Shown in pieces: positions 37,789 to 48,385 of a stretch of 64,000 bases of DNA. The notes under the pieces were generated by a model. It was not told where the DNA came from. It searched no databases and worked only from the letters and a program-made list of their open reading frames with translations. Every line of letters begins with the position of its first letter. Within the stretch, counting starts at the first letter, position 1. The translations under genes and the position numbers were made by a program. The stretch is from Erythrobacter litoralis HTCC2594 (GTDB lineage: Bacteria; Pseudomonadota; Alphaproteobacteria; Sphingomonadales; Sphingomonadaceae): assembly GCF_000013005.1 (NCBI RefSeq), contig NC_007722.1, positions 253,501 through 317,500 of the forward strand. Reading direction: 5' to 3'.

Positions 37789-37839
37789 GCACCTGATAGC
37801 TTTAATACCCACGCCCGCTCGGCTAGGGCGGAGCGGCCC

Positions 37840-38750
<911 letters not shown>

Positions 38751-38754
<4 letters not shown>

Positions 38755-39500
38755 AGCGCACTCTCATCCTGATGCTCGCGCTGTTCGGCCTGACCGGGCA
38801 AAGCGATCCCGTGCTCGTGCCCGAAGTCTCCCAGCACCGGATCGAGTTGCGGCAGGGTTTCGTCGGTACCGAACTGCTGCTGTTCGGGGCCATTCTCGAT
38901 CCTTCGCAGCGCCAGAACGATTTCGATATCGTGGTGGTGCTCAAGGGTCCGGCCGAGCCGATCCGCCTGCGCGAGAAGGAGCAGATCGGCGGCATCTGGA
39001 TGAATGCCGACAGCATGGACTTCCGCTCGGCCCCGGCCTTTTTCGCGGTCGCATCGAGCCGCCCGATCGACGAGATAGTGGACGACCGTACGGCGGCGAT
39101 CTTCGAATTCGGGACCGATTTCATACAGCTTTCCCCGAGCGGTGCGATCAACCCGGACGAACAGGCCCGGTTCCGCAACGGGCTGGTGGACCTGCGCGAG
39201 CGGCAACAGCTCTACAAGCAGGATTTCGGCGGGGTCGAGGTGCGCGAAGGTGTGCTCTACCAGGCACGGATATCGCTGCCGTCCAACGTCCAGACCGGGA
39301 CCTATACGGCGGAGACGTTTGCCGTCAGCCGGGGCCGGGTGATCGCCTCGGCCATCGCCGAAGTCGAAGTGGAGAAGGTCGGCTTCGAACGCTTCGTGGA
39401 AGTCTTCGCGCAGTACCAGTCCTTCCTCTACGGCCTGACCGCGATCATGCTCTCGGTCGGCATGGGCTGGCTGGCCGGCCGCCTGTTCGCAATGATCTGA
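38751..39500 (+). CDS. TIGR02186 family protein
   Basis: 249 residues from GTG 38751. Signal-like N-terminus, a periplasmic beta-rich body (SQHRIELRQGFVGTELLLFG, NDFDIVVVLKGP, GGIWMNADSMDF), and a C-terminal membrane helix (FLYGLTAIMLSVGMGWLAGRLF). The family is found beside TSUP permeases and is thought to assist them; function not proven. Coupled to the permease. Confidence 0.85.
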
Positions 39501-39590
39501 GCTTCTTGCCGGCATCATTGACGCGATCTTAACCCTGCTGCGGCTAGCGTCCCGCCGTTGAACCTCAGCAGGGAAGCAGGGTCCGATTGC

Positions 39591-41276
39591 ATGACCGATA
39601 TGGGTAACCAGGACATTCGCGCAGCAGCGCCGGCGGGCGAAGCGCAGGGCGCAAGAAGTGCAGCGCGGGCCGCCGACAATGCCGCCAAGCCGATCGGCGT
39701 GGTGCTGGAAATAGCGGGCTCGGGCTCGCAGATCGCGCTCGACCTCCAGCGGCTCAACGAATGCATGAAGGATGAAGATCCTTCGATCGCGCTCGCCGGC
39801 CAGGTCGGCAGCCAGATCAAGATCAAGGTCGGCGATAGCTGGCTCCTCGCCAGCGTCCGCAACCAGCGGCAGGACCGGCGCCAGAACGGCGGCATCATCG
39901 CCAATATCGACTTCCTGGGCGAAGGGCAGGAAGAAAAACTCACCGGTCGCATTCACAGCTTCAAGCGCGGCGTGACGCGTTACCCGGTGCCCGGTGCCTA
40001 TATCTACCCGGCCAGCACCGCCGACCTCAAGATGGTCTATGCCAGCGATGGCCGCTCCAACATCCAGATCGGCACAGTCTATCCGACCAAGGATATCCGT
40101 GCCGGCATCTATGTCGACGCCATGCTGGGCAAGCATTTCGCGCTGCTCGGCTCGACCGGTACCGGTAAATCGACCAGCGCCGCGCTGATCCTGCACCGGA
40201 TCTGCGAGGCCGCGCCAGCGGGTCATATCGTGATGGTCGACCCGCACGGCGAGTATTCCGCCGCGTTCAAGAACACCGGCATGATCCTCGACGTGTCGAA
40301 CCTGCAGATGCCGTACTGGCTGATGAACTTCCAGGAACACTGCGAAGTTCTCCTTACCAGCAACGGCGACGACCGGCAGGTCGACGAGGATATCCTCGCC
40401 AAGTGCCTGCTCAGGGCGCGCAGCAAGAACCGGCTGGCCGAAAGCCTCGGCAAGATCACCGTCGATTCCCCGATACCGTATCTGCTGTCGGACCTTTCCA
40501 CCGCGATCGCCGACGAAATGGGCAAGCTCGACAAGGCGACCTCGTCCGCGCCCTATATGCGGATCAAGAACAAGCTCGAGGAACTGAAGAGCGATCCGCG
40601 CTACCAGTTCATGTTCTCCGGCATGCTCGTCGGCGACACCATGGCGGATTTCATCGCCAAGATCTTCCGCATGCCGAGCGACGGCAAACCGATCGCCATT
40701 ATCGACGTTTCGGGCGTGCCCTCGGACATTACCAGCACCGTCGTGGCCGTGCTCAGCCGCCTGGTCTTCGACTATGCGATCTGGGCCCGCGAAGAGCGCA
40801 CCCGGCCGATCCTGCTCGTGTGCGAGGAAGCCCACCGTTACGTGCCCTCGGAGAAGAATGCCGACGGCTCCTCGGTCGGCGACATCCTCAGCCGGATCGC
40901 CAAGGAAGGCCGCAAATACGGCATCTCGTTGGGCCTCATCACCCAGCGTCCCTCGGACCTTGCCGAAGGCGTACTGTCGCAATGCGGCACGATCATCTCG
41001 ATGCGCCTCAACAACGAGCGCGACCAAGCCTTCGTGAAAGCCGCCATGCCCGAAGGGGCGCGCGGTTTCCTCGACTCCATCCCCGCGCTGCGCAACCGCG
41101 AATGCATCGTCTGCGGCGAGGGCGTGGCCATTCCGATCCGCGTCTCCTTCGACAATCTCGAGGAATCCAAGCGCCCCGCGTCGGAAGACCCGAGCTTCGT
41201 CGAGCTGTGGAACCAGAGCGGCGGCGAAGAGGATTCGGTTCAGCGCGTCGTCCATCGCTGGCGCGCGCAGGGTTAA
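39591..41276 (+). CDS. HerA-like ATPase (DUF87)
   Basis: 561 residues from ATG 39591; ATG 39600 is the alternative. Hexameric FtsK-HerA superfamily ATPase. An N-terminal HAS-barrel-like segment (about 60-170) precedes Walker A GSTGTGKST at 187-195, VMVDPHGEYS, the Walker B ILLVCEEAHRYVPS and an arginine-finger region ITQRPSDLAEGVLSQC. No NurA nuclease gene is adjacent, so DNA end resection with NurA is not supported. Stand-alone alphaproteobacterial members are of unknown role. 90 nt after TIGR02186. Confidence 0.85.
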   Translation: MTDMGNQDIRAAAPAGEAQGARSAARAADNAAKPIGVVLEIAGSGSQIALDLQRLNECMKDEDPSIALAGQVGSQIKIKVGDSWLLASVRNQRQDRRQNGGIIANIDFLGEGQEEKLTGRIHSFKRGVTRYPVPGAYIYPASTADLKMVYASDGRSNIQIGTVYPTKDIRAGIYVDAMLGKHFALLGSTGTGKSTSAALILHRICEAAPAGHIVMVDPHGEYSAAFKNTGMILDVSNLQMPYWLMNFQEHCEVLLTSNGDDRQVDEDILAKCLLRARSKNRLAESLGKITVDSPIPYLLSDLSTAIADEMGKLDKATSSAPYMRIKNKLEELKSDPRYQFMFSGMLVGDTMADFIAKIFRMPSDGKPIAIIDVSGVPSDITSTVVAVLSRLVFDYAIWAREERTRPILLVCEEAHRYVPSEKNADGSSVGDILSRIAKEGRKYGISLGLITQRPSDLAEGVLSQCGTIISMRLNNERDQAFVKAAMPEGARGFLDSIPALRNRECIVCGEGVAIPIRVSFDNLEESKRPASEDPSFVELWNQSGGEEDSVQRVVHRWRAQG

Positions 41277-41289
41277 GTTTTTTGTTGTC

Positions 41290-41309
41290 CGCATCCCTTC
41301 CGGGATGCG
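41290..41309 (+). terminator. terminator of the HerA-like gene
   Basis: CGCATCCC and GGGATGCG form a perfect 8-bp stem with loop TTCC, 13 nt after the stop; ATTTCC follows. Confidence 0.6.
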
Positions 41310-41329
41310 ATTTCCTCGCTCAAGGGACC

Positions 41330-41535
41330 TGACGGCCCAATCGATGCGGGCGGCCGGTCGGCCTTGCGGCGCTACGCGCCGTGCTCCGCGACCAAGAATT
41401 GAGAGCTGGAGTTATCGCGAGGCATAGCCGAGCCAGAGCGCGACTGCGCGACCGGAGGGGTGGCCCCGAAGGGGTCGGGCCCCCGGAGGATAGCCCAAGG
41501 CCGCGGATGCGGCCGCCGGCGCTTGAGGCCAAACA
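41330..41535. repeat. GC-rich probable dispersed repeat
   Basis: About 200 nt between the HerA-like and queE genes with many short self-complementary parts (CGGCCGGTCGGCC, GGCCCCGAAGGGGTC, GCCGCGGATGCGGC). No coding frame is credible on either strand. I recall similar sequence as a repeated intergenic element in sphingomonads, but the window holds only one copy. Confidence 0.4.
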
Positions 41536-41537
41536 AA

Positions 41538-42275
41538 TTACGTACCCCGCGTATCTCCGAACAGATGGATATGCAGCCGGTCACTCATCCTGAAGCCATG
41601 CTCAAGGCATAGCGGTACCAGCCATTGCTCGCGTTCGCGCAGTGTCTCGCTGTCGGTACCCTCTGGCATCAGGAAGATGCGCTTGGCCGGGATGGCATGT
41701 GCGCGTTGCAGGGTTAGCACTTCCTCGACATCGCTGGGTTCGGCGATGACGAATTTGAAGAAGGCGCGGTCATCGAGCGCGTAGCTGTCCAACCGTTCGG
41801 TGATCAGCGCCAGCTCCGCCGGATTGCCCGAATGCGCGAGCTTGGGACTGACATTGTACTGGTCGATGCGGATATCGAGCCGGGGCGGGGCCTTGGTCGT
41901 GCCGTTGGTTTCGATTTCCACAGTCATATCGGGCAAAAGCTCGAGCAGCTCCGCCAGCGGCCCGCCCTGCATCAGCGGCTCGCCGCCGGTAATGACCAGC
42001 CGCTTCTGTCCCAGCGCCGCGATCCGCTCCGCCACATCGGCGGGATCGAGAGAGACCTGATTGGCCTTGCGCTCGAACGTCTCGCCGCTGCGATGCGGGC
42101 GAGTATCGCCTTCGAAGTGCCAGGTGTAGGCCGTGTCGCACCAGACGCAGGCGAGGTTGCAGCGCGACAGGCGCACGAAGGCGACCGGCGCACCGGCCGA
42201 AAGGCCTTCGCCTTGGACGGAGGCGAAAATTTCCGGACCCCCGGTATCGTCGGTCGCGAGCGTGAGTTGCGCCAT
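41538..42275 (-). CDS. queE: 7-carboxy-7-deazaguanine synthase
   Basis: 245 residues from ATG 42275; a longer frame to 42323 runs into the GGTGACA motifs. Radical-SAM enzyme forming the 7-deazapurine ring for queuosine. Cluster motif CNLACVWC (CxxxxxxC-type variant CX3-4CX2C), GGEP in VITGGEPLMQ, and a substrate-side IFASVQGEG segment. No other queuosine gene is in the window, so the pathway is scattered. mtfA lies upstream on the same strand, 350 nt away. Confidence 0.93.
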   Translation of the reverse strand: MAQLTLATDDTGGPEIFASVQGEGLSAGAPVAFVRLSRCNLACVWCDTAYTWHFEGDTRPHRSGETFERKANQVSLDPADVAERIAALGQKRLVITGGEPLMQGGPLAELLELLPDMTVEIETNGTTKAPPRLDIRIDQYNVSPKLAHSGNPAELALITERLDSYALDDRAFFKFVIAEPSDVEEVLTLQRAHAIPAKRIFLMPEGTDSETLREREQWLVPLCLEHGFRMSDRLHIHLFGDTRGT

Positions 42276-42298
42276 GGTATGCGAAAATTTCCTACTTG

Positions 42299-42386
42299 GG
42301 TGACAAAGGTGACAGGGTGTCACCCGGGGATGGTCGGTCTAAATATCTGATTTTACGAGGATAACTATAATTCCGGACAGGTGACA
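42299..42386. promoter_or_regulatory. GGTGACA repeat cluster upstream of queE
   Basis: Direct copies of GGTGACA at 42299, 42308 and 42380, and an inverted copy TGTCACC at 42318-42324. The pair 42308-42314/42318-42324 is a perfect palindrome with a 3-nt spacer. It is 24-111 nt before the queE start. Could bind a regulator or form an RNA hairpin; unassigned. Confidence 0.4.
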
Positions 42387-42498
42387 CATCGCAGATCACT
42401 TTTCTCCAAAAAGCCCGCCTGAGACGCGCGTTGATCCGCCATGCCATTAAAACCCCGCGTAGGAAAATTCGATCGTGGCAATCGTCACCGCATACCAC

Positions 42499-42592
42499 CG
42501 TCATCCCGGACCCGATCCGGGATCCCGCTGCCTTTTGGCCCCCGCGCTCGACTGCAAGCAAGCTGGGCCCCGGATCAAGTCCGGGGTGACGG
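42499..42592. repeat. REP-like palindrome pair (family B)
   Basis: Left unit 42499-42526 begins CGTCATCCCGGAC and folds as CCCGGA/TCCGGG. Right unit 42565-42592 ends GGGGTGACGG and folds as CCCCGGA/TCCGGGG with loop TCAAG. The outer ends are mutually inverted (CGTCA/TGACG). Different from the family A palindrome at 20.8 kb. Confidence 0.8.
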
Positions 42593-42628
42593 CCACAGGG
42601 ATGGTCGCAACCAAGGAAAACGCTGCAA

Positions 42629-43441
42629 TCACCACTCTGCCGGGTCGAGCGCAAACAGCTCGACCAGCTGCGCGTAAAGCGCCGGCTCTTCGCGTTTGAG
42701 CCCTGTCGGCTTTTCGAAGAAGGTCACGATCGCTTCGGCAAAGAATTCCTGGTGGTTGGTGCCGCCGTAGGGATCGATCAGGGTCCGCTCCCCGCGCTCG
42801 AGCCGCGCGACATGATCGTTGTAGGCGTCCAGCATGGCCTTTTCCCAGCGCGCATAGGTCTGCCCCCTACGCAGGATCGGAATACCGTTGGTGTGACCGG
42901 ACAGGGCATCGAGCTGGTGCGCGAATTCGTGGATGACGACATTGTGGCCGTCCGTCGCGTCGAGCCCGCCCTGCAGCGCATCGTCCCACGACAGCACCAC
43001 CGGGCCGCGCGCCCAGCTTTCGCCGAGCGTCGCGTGCCGCCCCTCGTGCACGAAGTGGCCATCTTGCGTATCGCGGTTCGTCAGGAAGGCGGACGGATAG
43101 ACCAGCACGTTCCTGATCGTGTCATACCAGACCGGGCTGTTGACGACGAGGAGGCAGGCCTGCGCGGCGATGGAGAGCTGCATCTCCTCCCGCACCTCGA
43201 GATCGTTGAGGCCGCGGAAGGTGACCTGGTCGAGGAACAGGTTGATCTTGCCTTCCAGCTTCGCCTGCAACTCGCGCGGCAACCGCTTCACCAGCGGCAC
43301 CAGCCGCTCGACCACTGCGCGCTGCTGCGGGGTCAGCGGCGTTGCCAGCAGTTCGCGGCGTTTCCGCAACCGCGATTGCCGCCGGTACAGCAGGGCTGCG
43401 ACGATCAGCAGCGGTATCGAGAGGGCAAGCCAAGGCGACAT
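42629..43441 (-). CDS. mtfA: MtfA-like zinc peptidase (M90)
   Basis: 270 residues from ATG 43441. An N-terminal membrane helix (LALSIPLLIVAALLY) anchors a cytosolic metallopeptidase with HEFAH at 171-175 and downstream Glu in NHQEFFAEA. In E. coli MtfA binds the repressor Mlc and so affects glucose uptake genes; here the target is unknown. The frame extends upstream antisense over valS, but that part is not coding. 37 nt from the valS stop. Confidence 0.88.
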   Translation of the reverse strand: MSPWLALSIPLLIVAALLYRRQSRLRKRRELLATPLTPQQRAVVERLVPLVKRLPRELQAKLEGKINLFLDQVTFRGLNDLEVREEMQLSIAAQACLLVVNSPVWYDTIRNVLVYPSAFLTNRDTQDGHFVHEGRHATLGESWARGPVVLSWDDALQGGLDATDGHNVVIHEFAHQLDALSGHTNGIPILRRGQTYARWEKAMLDAYNDHVARLERGERTLIDPYGGTNHQEFFAEAIVTFFEKPTGLKREEPALYAQLVELFALDPAEW

Positions 43442-43479
43442 CAGGTGAAGGTAAGGTCGCTCCGGCGGTTTGGGTAGGT

Positions 43480-46328
43480 CTACCCCAACCGTGCGAGCGC
43501 TGTCTGCAACCGCTCGACTTCGGCGCTGTGATGCGCGTGGTCGGCCTTGGCTTTCTCGACCGCTTCGGGCTTGGCACGCTCCACGAAGTGGGGGTTGGAC
43601 AGCCGCCCGTCGAGCGATTTCACTTCCTTCTGGGAGGCTTCGAGGGCCTTGCTGAGGCGCGTTTTCTCGGCCTCGATATCGATTATGCCTTCGAGCGGGA
43701 TAACGAACACGTCCGAGAGCGCAGTCACCTGCATCGCGGGGCCGGACGGGGCCTCGCCGACTGTCACGGGCGTCAACCGCGCGAGCCGTTCGATGGCGGC
43801 GCTGCTGCGCTCGATCGTGCTGGCGGCCAAGTCCGAAGGCGAGGGCACGAAGGCCGCCAGCTTCTCGCCCGGCGGGATGCCGAGCTCGTTCTTGGCCGAG
43901 CGGACATTGGTCGTGAGGTCGATCACCCAGTCGATCGCATCGGTCGCTTCCTTGGAAACTTCCGCGCGCGGGTTTGGCCATTGCGCGAGGATCAGTTCGT
44001 AGGGCCGCTCACGCCCGCTTGTTGTTCCTTGGGCATGCCACAGCTCCTCGGTGATGAAGGGCATGAAGGGGTGTAGCATGACGAGGATTTGGTCGAGCGC
44101 CCAGCCGGCGACTTGGCGCGTTTCGGTGGCGGGCGACCACTCCCCTCTCCTTCAGGGGAGGGGGGTCGGGGGGGAGGGGGCTGGCTAGCGCTGTCCTCAT
44201 TCCCCTCTCCCAACCCTCTCCCCTCAAGGGGAGAGGGCTTTTCTGCAAACATCGGTTTGATCAGCTCGAGGTACCAGTCGCAGAAACGGCTCCAGGTGAA
44301 CTGGTAGATCGCATTGGCCGCCGCGTCGAAGCGCAGGTCGGCCATCGCCTGCTCGATCTCTTCGCAGACCTGCTGGACTTCGCCGATAATCCACTGGTTG
44401 GCAGCCAGGCGCGCAGGTGGCGCTTTTATCGTGGTCGAAGCACCGATGCCGTTGGACTGGCAAAACCGCGTCGCGTTCCACAGCTTGGTGGCGAAGTTGC
44501 GGTATCCCTCGACACGGCTTTGATCCATTTTGATGTCGCGGCCCTGGCTTTCCATCGCCGCCATGAAGAAGCGCAGGGCATCCGCGCCATACTGGTCGAT
44601 CAGGCCGAGCGGATCGACGACATTGCCCTTGGACTTGGACATTTTTGCGCCGTCGGCCGCGCGCACCAGGCCGTGGAGATAGAGCTTGGGCCAGGGCTTG
44701 AGCCCGGTGTTGTAATACCCCGCCATCATCATCCGCGCATCCCAGAAGAACAGAATGTCGAAGCCGGATATCAGCAGGTCGTTGGGGTAGTGTTTTTCGA
44801 GCAGCGCCGTTTCGTCCGGCCAGCCGAGCGTGGCGAAGGGCCAGAGGGCGGAGGAAAACCAAGTGTCGAGGACGTCGGAGTCCTGCGTCAGAGTAACCCC
44901 GTCGCCGGCTTGCGCCTGCGCTTCTTCTTCGGACATCGCGACATAGCATTCGCCATTATCGCCATACCATGCCGGAATCCGGTGCCCCCACCATAGCTGG
45001 CGGCTGACGCACCAGGGCTGGATGTTCTCCATCCAGTTGAAGAAGGTCTTCTCCCAAGCTTTGGGGACGATTTCGATCTCGCCGCTCTTCACAGCTTCAA
45101 TCGGCTTTTTGGCCAGTTCCTCGGCATTCACATACCATTGGTCGGTCAGCCACGGCTCGATCACCACGCCGCCGCGGTCGCCGAAGGGGGTGGCGATCTG
45201 GCGCGGCTCGGCGTCCATCTCGACTTCCTCGCCCTTTTTGGTCTTGGCGATGTGCGGGATCAGGTAGCCCTGTTCCTTGAGCCGCTTGACGACCAGTTCG
45301 CGTGCGCCGGTGTCCTCGCCCGCGATATTGCCGCGCTTGAAGCGGTGCAGGCCGATAAATTCCTCCGGCACCAACCCGTCGGCGGTCTGGCAGACATTGG
45401 CGTCGCCATCGAGCATGTTGAGCATCTCGCCCGCCGCGATCCCCGCGCGCTTGCCGACTTCGAAATCGTTGAAATCGTGTCCCGGCGTGATCTTCACCGC
45501 GCCCGAGCCAAGCTCCGGATCGGCGTGTTCGTCGGCGACGATGGGGATGCGGCGACCTGTCAGCGGCAGGACAACGTGCTTGCCGACAACGCTGGCATAG
45601 CGCTCGTCGCTCGGATGCACGGCCACCGCCATGTCGGCGAGCATCGTCTCGGGCCGGGTGGTTGCGACTTCGATATAGTCTTGCCCGCTATCGAGCGTCA
45701 CACCGTCGGCCAGCGGATATTTGAAATGCCAGAAATGGCCCGGGATCGTCTGCTGCTCGACCTCGAGATCGCTGATCGCGGTTTTCAGCTTGGGGTCCCA
45801 GTTCACCAGCCTTTTGTCGCGGTAGATCAGGCCGTCGTTATGGAGGTCGACGAAGACCTTGAGCACGGCCTTGGTGAAGTGCTCGTCCATCGTGAACTGC
45901 TCGCGGCTCCAGTCCATCGAGCAGCCGAGGCGGCGCAGCTGGCGGGTGATCGTGCCGCCGCTTTCCGCCTTCCATTTCCAGACGATATCGTTGAACTCGT
46001 CGCGCGTGTAATTGGTGCGCTTGTCCTGCTTGTCTTCGAGCTGGCGTTCGACCACCATCTGCGTCGCAATGCCCGCATGGTCGGTGCCGACCACCCACAG
46101 CGAATCCTTGCCGCGCAGCCGCTCGTAACGGATCACGATATCCTGCAGCGTGTTGTCGAGCGCGTGGCCGATATGCAGGCTGCCCGTCACATTGGGCGGC
46201 GGATTGACGATGGTGAAGGGCTCGGCATCCGGGCGTTCGGGCCGGAAGCAGCCGTTCTCTTCCCAATGCCGGTACCATCGCGCTTCGATCGCGGCGGGGT
46301 CGAACGTGGTGGGCAATGCAGTGCTCAT
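43480..46328 (-). pseudogene. valS: valyl-tRNA synthetase with in-gene palindrome and frame break
   Basis: Class I synthetase that charges tRNA-Val. From ATG 46328: HIGH at 52-55 ([11 protein letters not shown]), a CP1 editing domain, KMSKS at 562-566, then native sequence to FAEK (residue 697). A G/C palindromic insert follows (44139-44240). After it the C-terminal anticodon domain and coiled coil ([20 protein letters not shown] onward to 43480) are in a different frame. As read, frame one ends at 43992 after 80 unrelated residues. One extra G in the run near 44143 would restore a single 949-residue protein. valS is essential, so a sequencing error, a recent mutation or a second copy elsewhere must be considered. 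Confidence 0.85.
44139..44240. repeat. G/C-rich palindromic element inside valS (family C)
   Basis: Two hairpins: CTCCCCT/AGGGGAG (44140-44160) and a perfect 10-bp stem CCCTCTCCCC/GGGGAGAGGG with loop TCAA (44214-44237). Between them are G runs and CTGGCTAGCGCTGTCC. About 100 nt with no relation to families A and B. In the valS frame it encodes a Pro/Gly/Glu-rich linker ([12 protein letters not shown]...). Confidence 0.88.
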
Positions 46329-46420
46329 GCGGCGAGGCATTGCCAGCGCGATTTGTGCATTGCAACGAAAAGCCGATAGCGTCTTGTTTGGCCAGCGATT
46401 TGCCCGCATAGGTTGCCGCG

Positions 46421-47533
46421 ATGTCGGAAGGGGCAAGCTTTTCACTGCAGGAGCAGGACGACGGCACCACGGTGCTGCGGCTGGCAGGTCCCTATCTCGT
46501 CTCCACCATCGGCCCGATCGACCAGGACCTGCGCGCGCTCGAAGGCGGCTTTTCCGCCGTCGACCTGGGCGACGTTTCGCAGATCGACACGGTCGGGGCC
46601 TGGATGGCCTGCACTGTCGCCGGTGCCCACGATGCCGAAATCCGCAATGCCAGCGATCGAGCCTCGCGGCTGATCGATGCGGTGCAGGGCAGCATCAACA
46701 AGGCCGAAACAACGCCGGAGCGCGACCCGCTGTTCCGCCGGGTCGCCATGATGACCGGCGAGCGGGTGGTGGAGTTCGGGCACAATCTGCTCGACCTGCT
46801 CAGCTTCGCCGGCGCGATCGTCGCGGGTTTCGGCCGCCTGCTGCTCCATCCCGGCCGTTTCCCGCACAAGGCGCTGTTCCGCCAGCTGGAACTGGTCGGC
46901 ATCAACGCGCTGCCGATCATCGGCCTGATGAGCTTTCTGATCGGGATCGTCATCGCCCAGCAAGGCGCGGTGCAGCTCGAACAGTTCGGGGCGGAAACGC
47001 TGACAGTCAATCTCGTCGGCCGCATCACCATGCGCGAACTGGGCGTACTGATGACGGCCATTATGGTCGCGGGCCGGTCCGGCAGCGCCTTTGCCGCGCA
47101 GATCGGGACGATGAAACTGACCGAGGAAGTCGACGCCATGCGCACGATCGGCATTTCCCCGGTCGAAGCGCTGGTGCTCCCGCGCATTCTCGCCGCCGTG
47201 CTGATGATGCCGCTGCTCGGCTTCTATTCCGCCTGTGTCGCTATCGTGGGCGGTGCGGTTGTCTCCGAATTCGCGCTTGGCATCCCGTTCTGGAACTTCC
47301 TCGAACGCATCCAGGACGTTGTGCCGACCTACGACCTGTGGGTCGGGCTCATCAAAGCGCCGGTCTTCGGCCTGATCGTCGCGCTCGCCGGCTGCTACCA
47401 GGGCATGCAGGTGCGCGGCAATTCGGAAGAGGTCGGCAGCCGCACGACCAAGGCGGTGGTGCAGGCGATCTTCATGGTCATCGTTCTCGATGCCTTCTTC
47501 GCCGTCTTCTTCACCGAGATCGGGTGGGGCTGA
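46421..47533 (+). CDS. mlaE: MlaE-type ABC permease with N-terminal STAS domain
   Basis: 370 residues. Permease of the Mla pathway for phospholipid traffic between the membranes. Residues 1-95 form a STAS-like domain ([35 protein letters not shown]), absent in E. coli MlaE but known in other phyla. The MlaE/DUF140 permease follows: [42 protein letters not shown] and a GCYQGM end. First of four genes; the mlaF start follows the stop directly. Confidence 0.93.
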   Translation: MSEGASFSLQEQDDGTTVLRLAGPYLVSTIGPIDQDLRALEGGFSAVDLGDVSQIDTVGAWMACTVAGAHDAEIRNASDRASRLIDAVQGSINKAETTPERDPLFRRVAMMTGERVVEFGHNLLDLLSFAGAIVAGFGRLLLHPGRFPHKALFRQLELVGINALPIIGLMSFLIGIVIAQQGAVQLEQFGAETLTVNLVGRITMRELGVLMTAIMVAGRSGSAFAAQIGTMKLTEEVDAMRTIGISPVEALVLPRILAAVLMMPLLGFYSACVAIVGGAVVSEFALGIPFWNFLERIQDVVPTYDLWVGLIKAPVFGLIVALAGCYQGMQVRGNSEEVGSRTTKAVVQAIFMVIVLDAFFAVFFTEIGWG

Positions 47534-48382
47534 ATGTCGGACGCAGCCTATCATCACGATACGCCGATCAGCGTGCGCGGTCTGAAGAACCAGTTCGGCA
47601 GCACCGTCGTGCACGAGGATCTCGACCTCGACGTGCGCAAGGGCGAAATTCTCGGTGTCGTTGGCGGGTCGGGCACCGGCAAGTCGGTGCTTATGCGCTC
47701 GATCATCGGCCTGCAGCGCCCGACCGAGGGCGAGGTCGAAGTCTTCGGCAATTCGATCACCGAAGCCGATCCCGACACGGAAATCGGCGTGCGCAGCCGC
47801 TGGGGCGTGCTGTTCCAGGGCGGGGCGCTGTTCTCGACCCTGACGGTGGCCGAGAATGTGCAGGTCCCGCTCAAAAAGTTCTATCCCGACATCGAGCCCG
47901 AGGTGATGAACGAAATCGCCCGCTACAAGGTGGTGATGAGCGGGCTGCCGGAAGATGCGGCGAGCAAATTCCCGTCCGAGCTGTCGGGCGGCATGAAAAA
48001 ACGCGCCGGCCTCGCTCGCGCGCTGGCGCTCGACCCGGAACTGCTGTTCCTGGACGAGCCGACCGCCGGACTCGATCCGATCGGGGCGGCTGCGTTCGAC
48101 GACCTCACGCGCGAACTGAAGGAAACGCTCGGCCTGACGGTGTTTCTGATCACCCACGATCTCGATACGCTCTACGAGATTTGCGACCGGGTGGCGGTGA
48201 TCGCCGACAAGAAAGTCATCGCCGTGGGCACGATCCCCGAACTGCTCGAAACCGAGCATCCGTGGATACAGGAATATTTCAACGGGCCGCGCGGCCGGGC
48301 GGCAAAGGCGAGCCAGGACCGTGCCAATCGCGCGAAGACCGGCGATATGGACAATTCGGCCCGCAGCGGCTCAAAGGGATAA
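47534..48382 (+). CDS. mlaF: MlaF-type ABC ATPase
   Basis: 282 residues. Energises MlaE. Walker A GGSGTGKSV, signature LSGGMKKRAG (the KKR variant common in MlaF), Walker B ELLFLDEPTAGLDP and switch His in LITHDLDT. The C-terminal 35 residues are charged and extra. The start is immediately after the mlaE stop, 3 nt before mlaD. Confidence 0.93.
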   Translation: MSDAAYHHDTPISVRGLKNQFGSTVVHEDLDLDVRKGEILGVVGGSGTGKSVLMRSIIGLQRPTEGEVEVFGNSITEADPDTEIGVRSRWGVLFQGGALFSTLTVAENVQVPLKKFYPDIEPEVMNEIARYKVVMSGLPEDAASKFPSELSGGMKKRAGLARALALDPELLFLDEPTAGLDPIGAAAFDDLTRELKETLGLTVFLITHDLDTLYEICDRVAVIADKKVIAVGTIPELLETEHPWIQEYFNGPRGRAAKASQDRANRAKTGDMDNSARSGSKG

Positions 48383-48385
48383 GGC

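Larger units (their letters stand above)
42276..42628. other. 353-nt gap upstream of queE
   Basis: No gene. Contains GGTGACA-type repeats at 42299-42386, an A/T-rich stretch at 42330-42370 that could hold the queE promoter, and a palindromic element at 42499-42592. Confidence 0.6.

Noticed and set aside
42299..42330. preQ1 riboswitch before queE
   Set aside because: No C-rich aptamer with an A-rich tail is seen; the motif is a simple repeated 7-mer.
43992..44150. Pro-rich 3' end of the first valS frame as a genuine protein end
   Set aside because: The true anticodon domain continues in another frame immediately beyond the repeat, so this end is a frameshift product.
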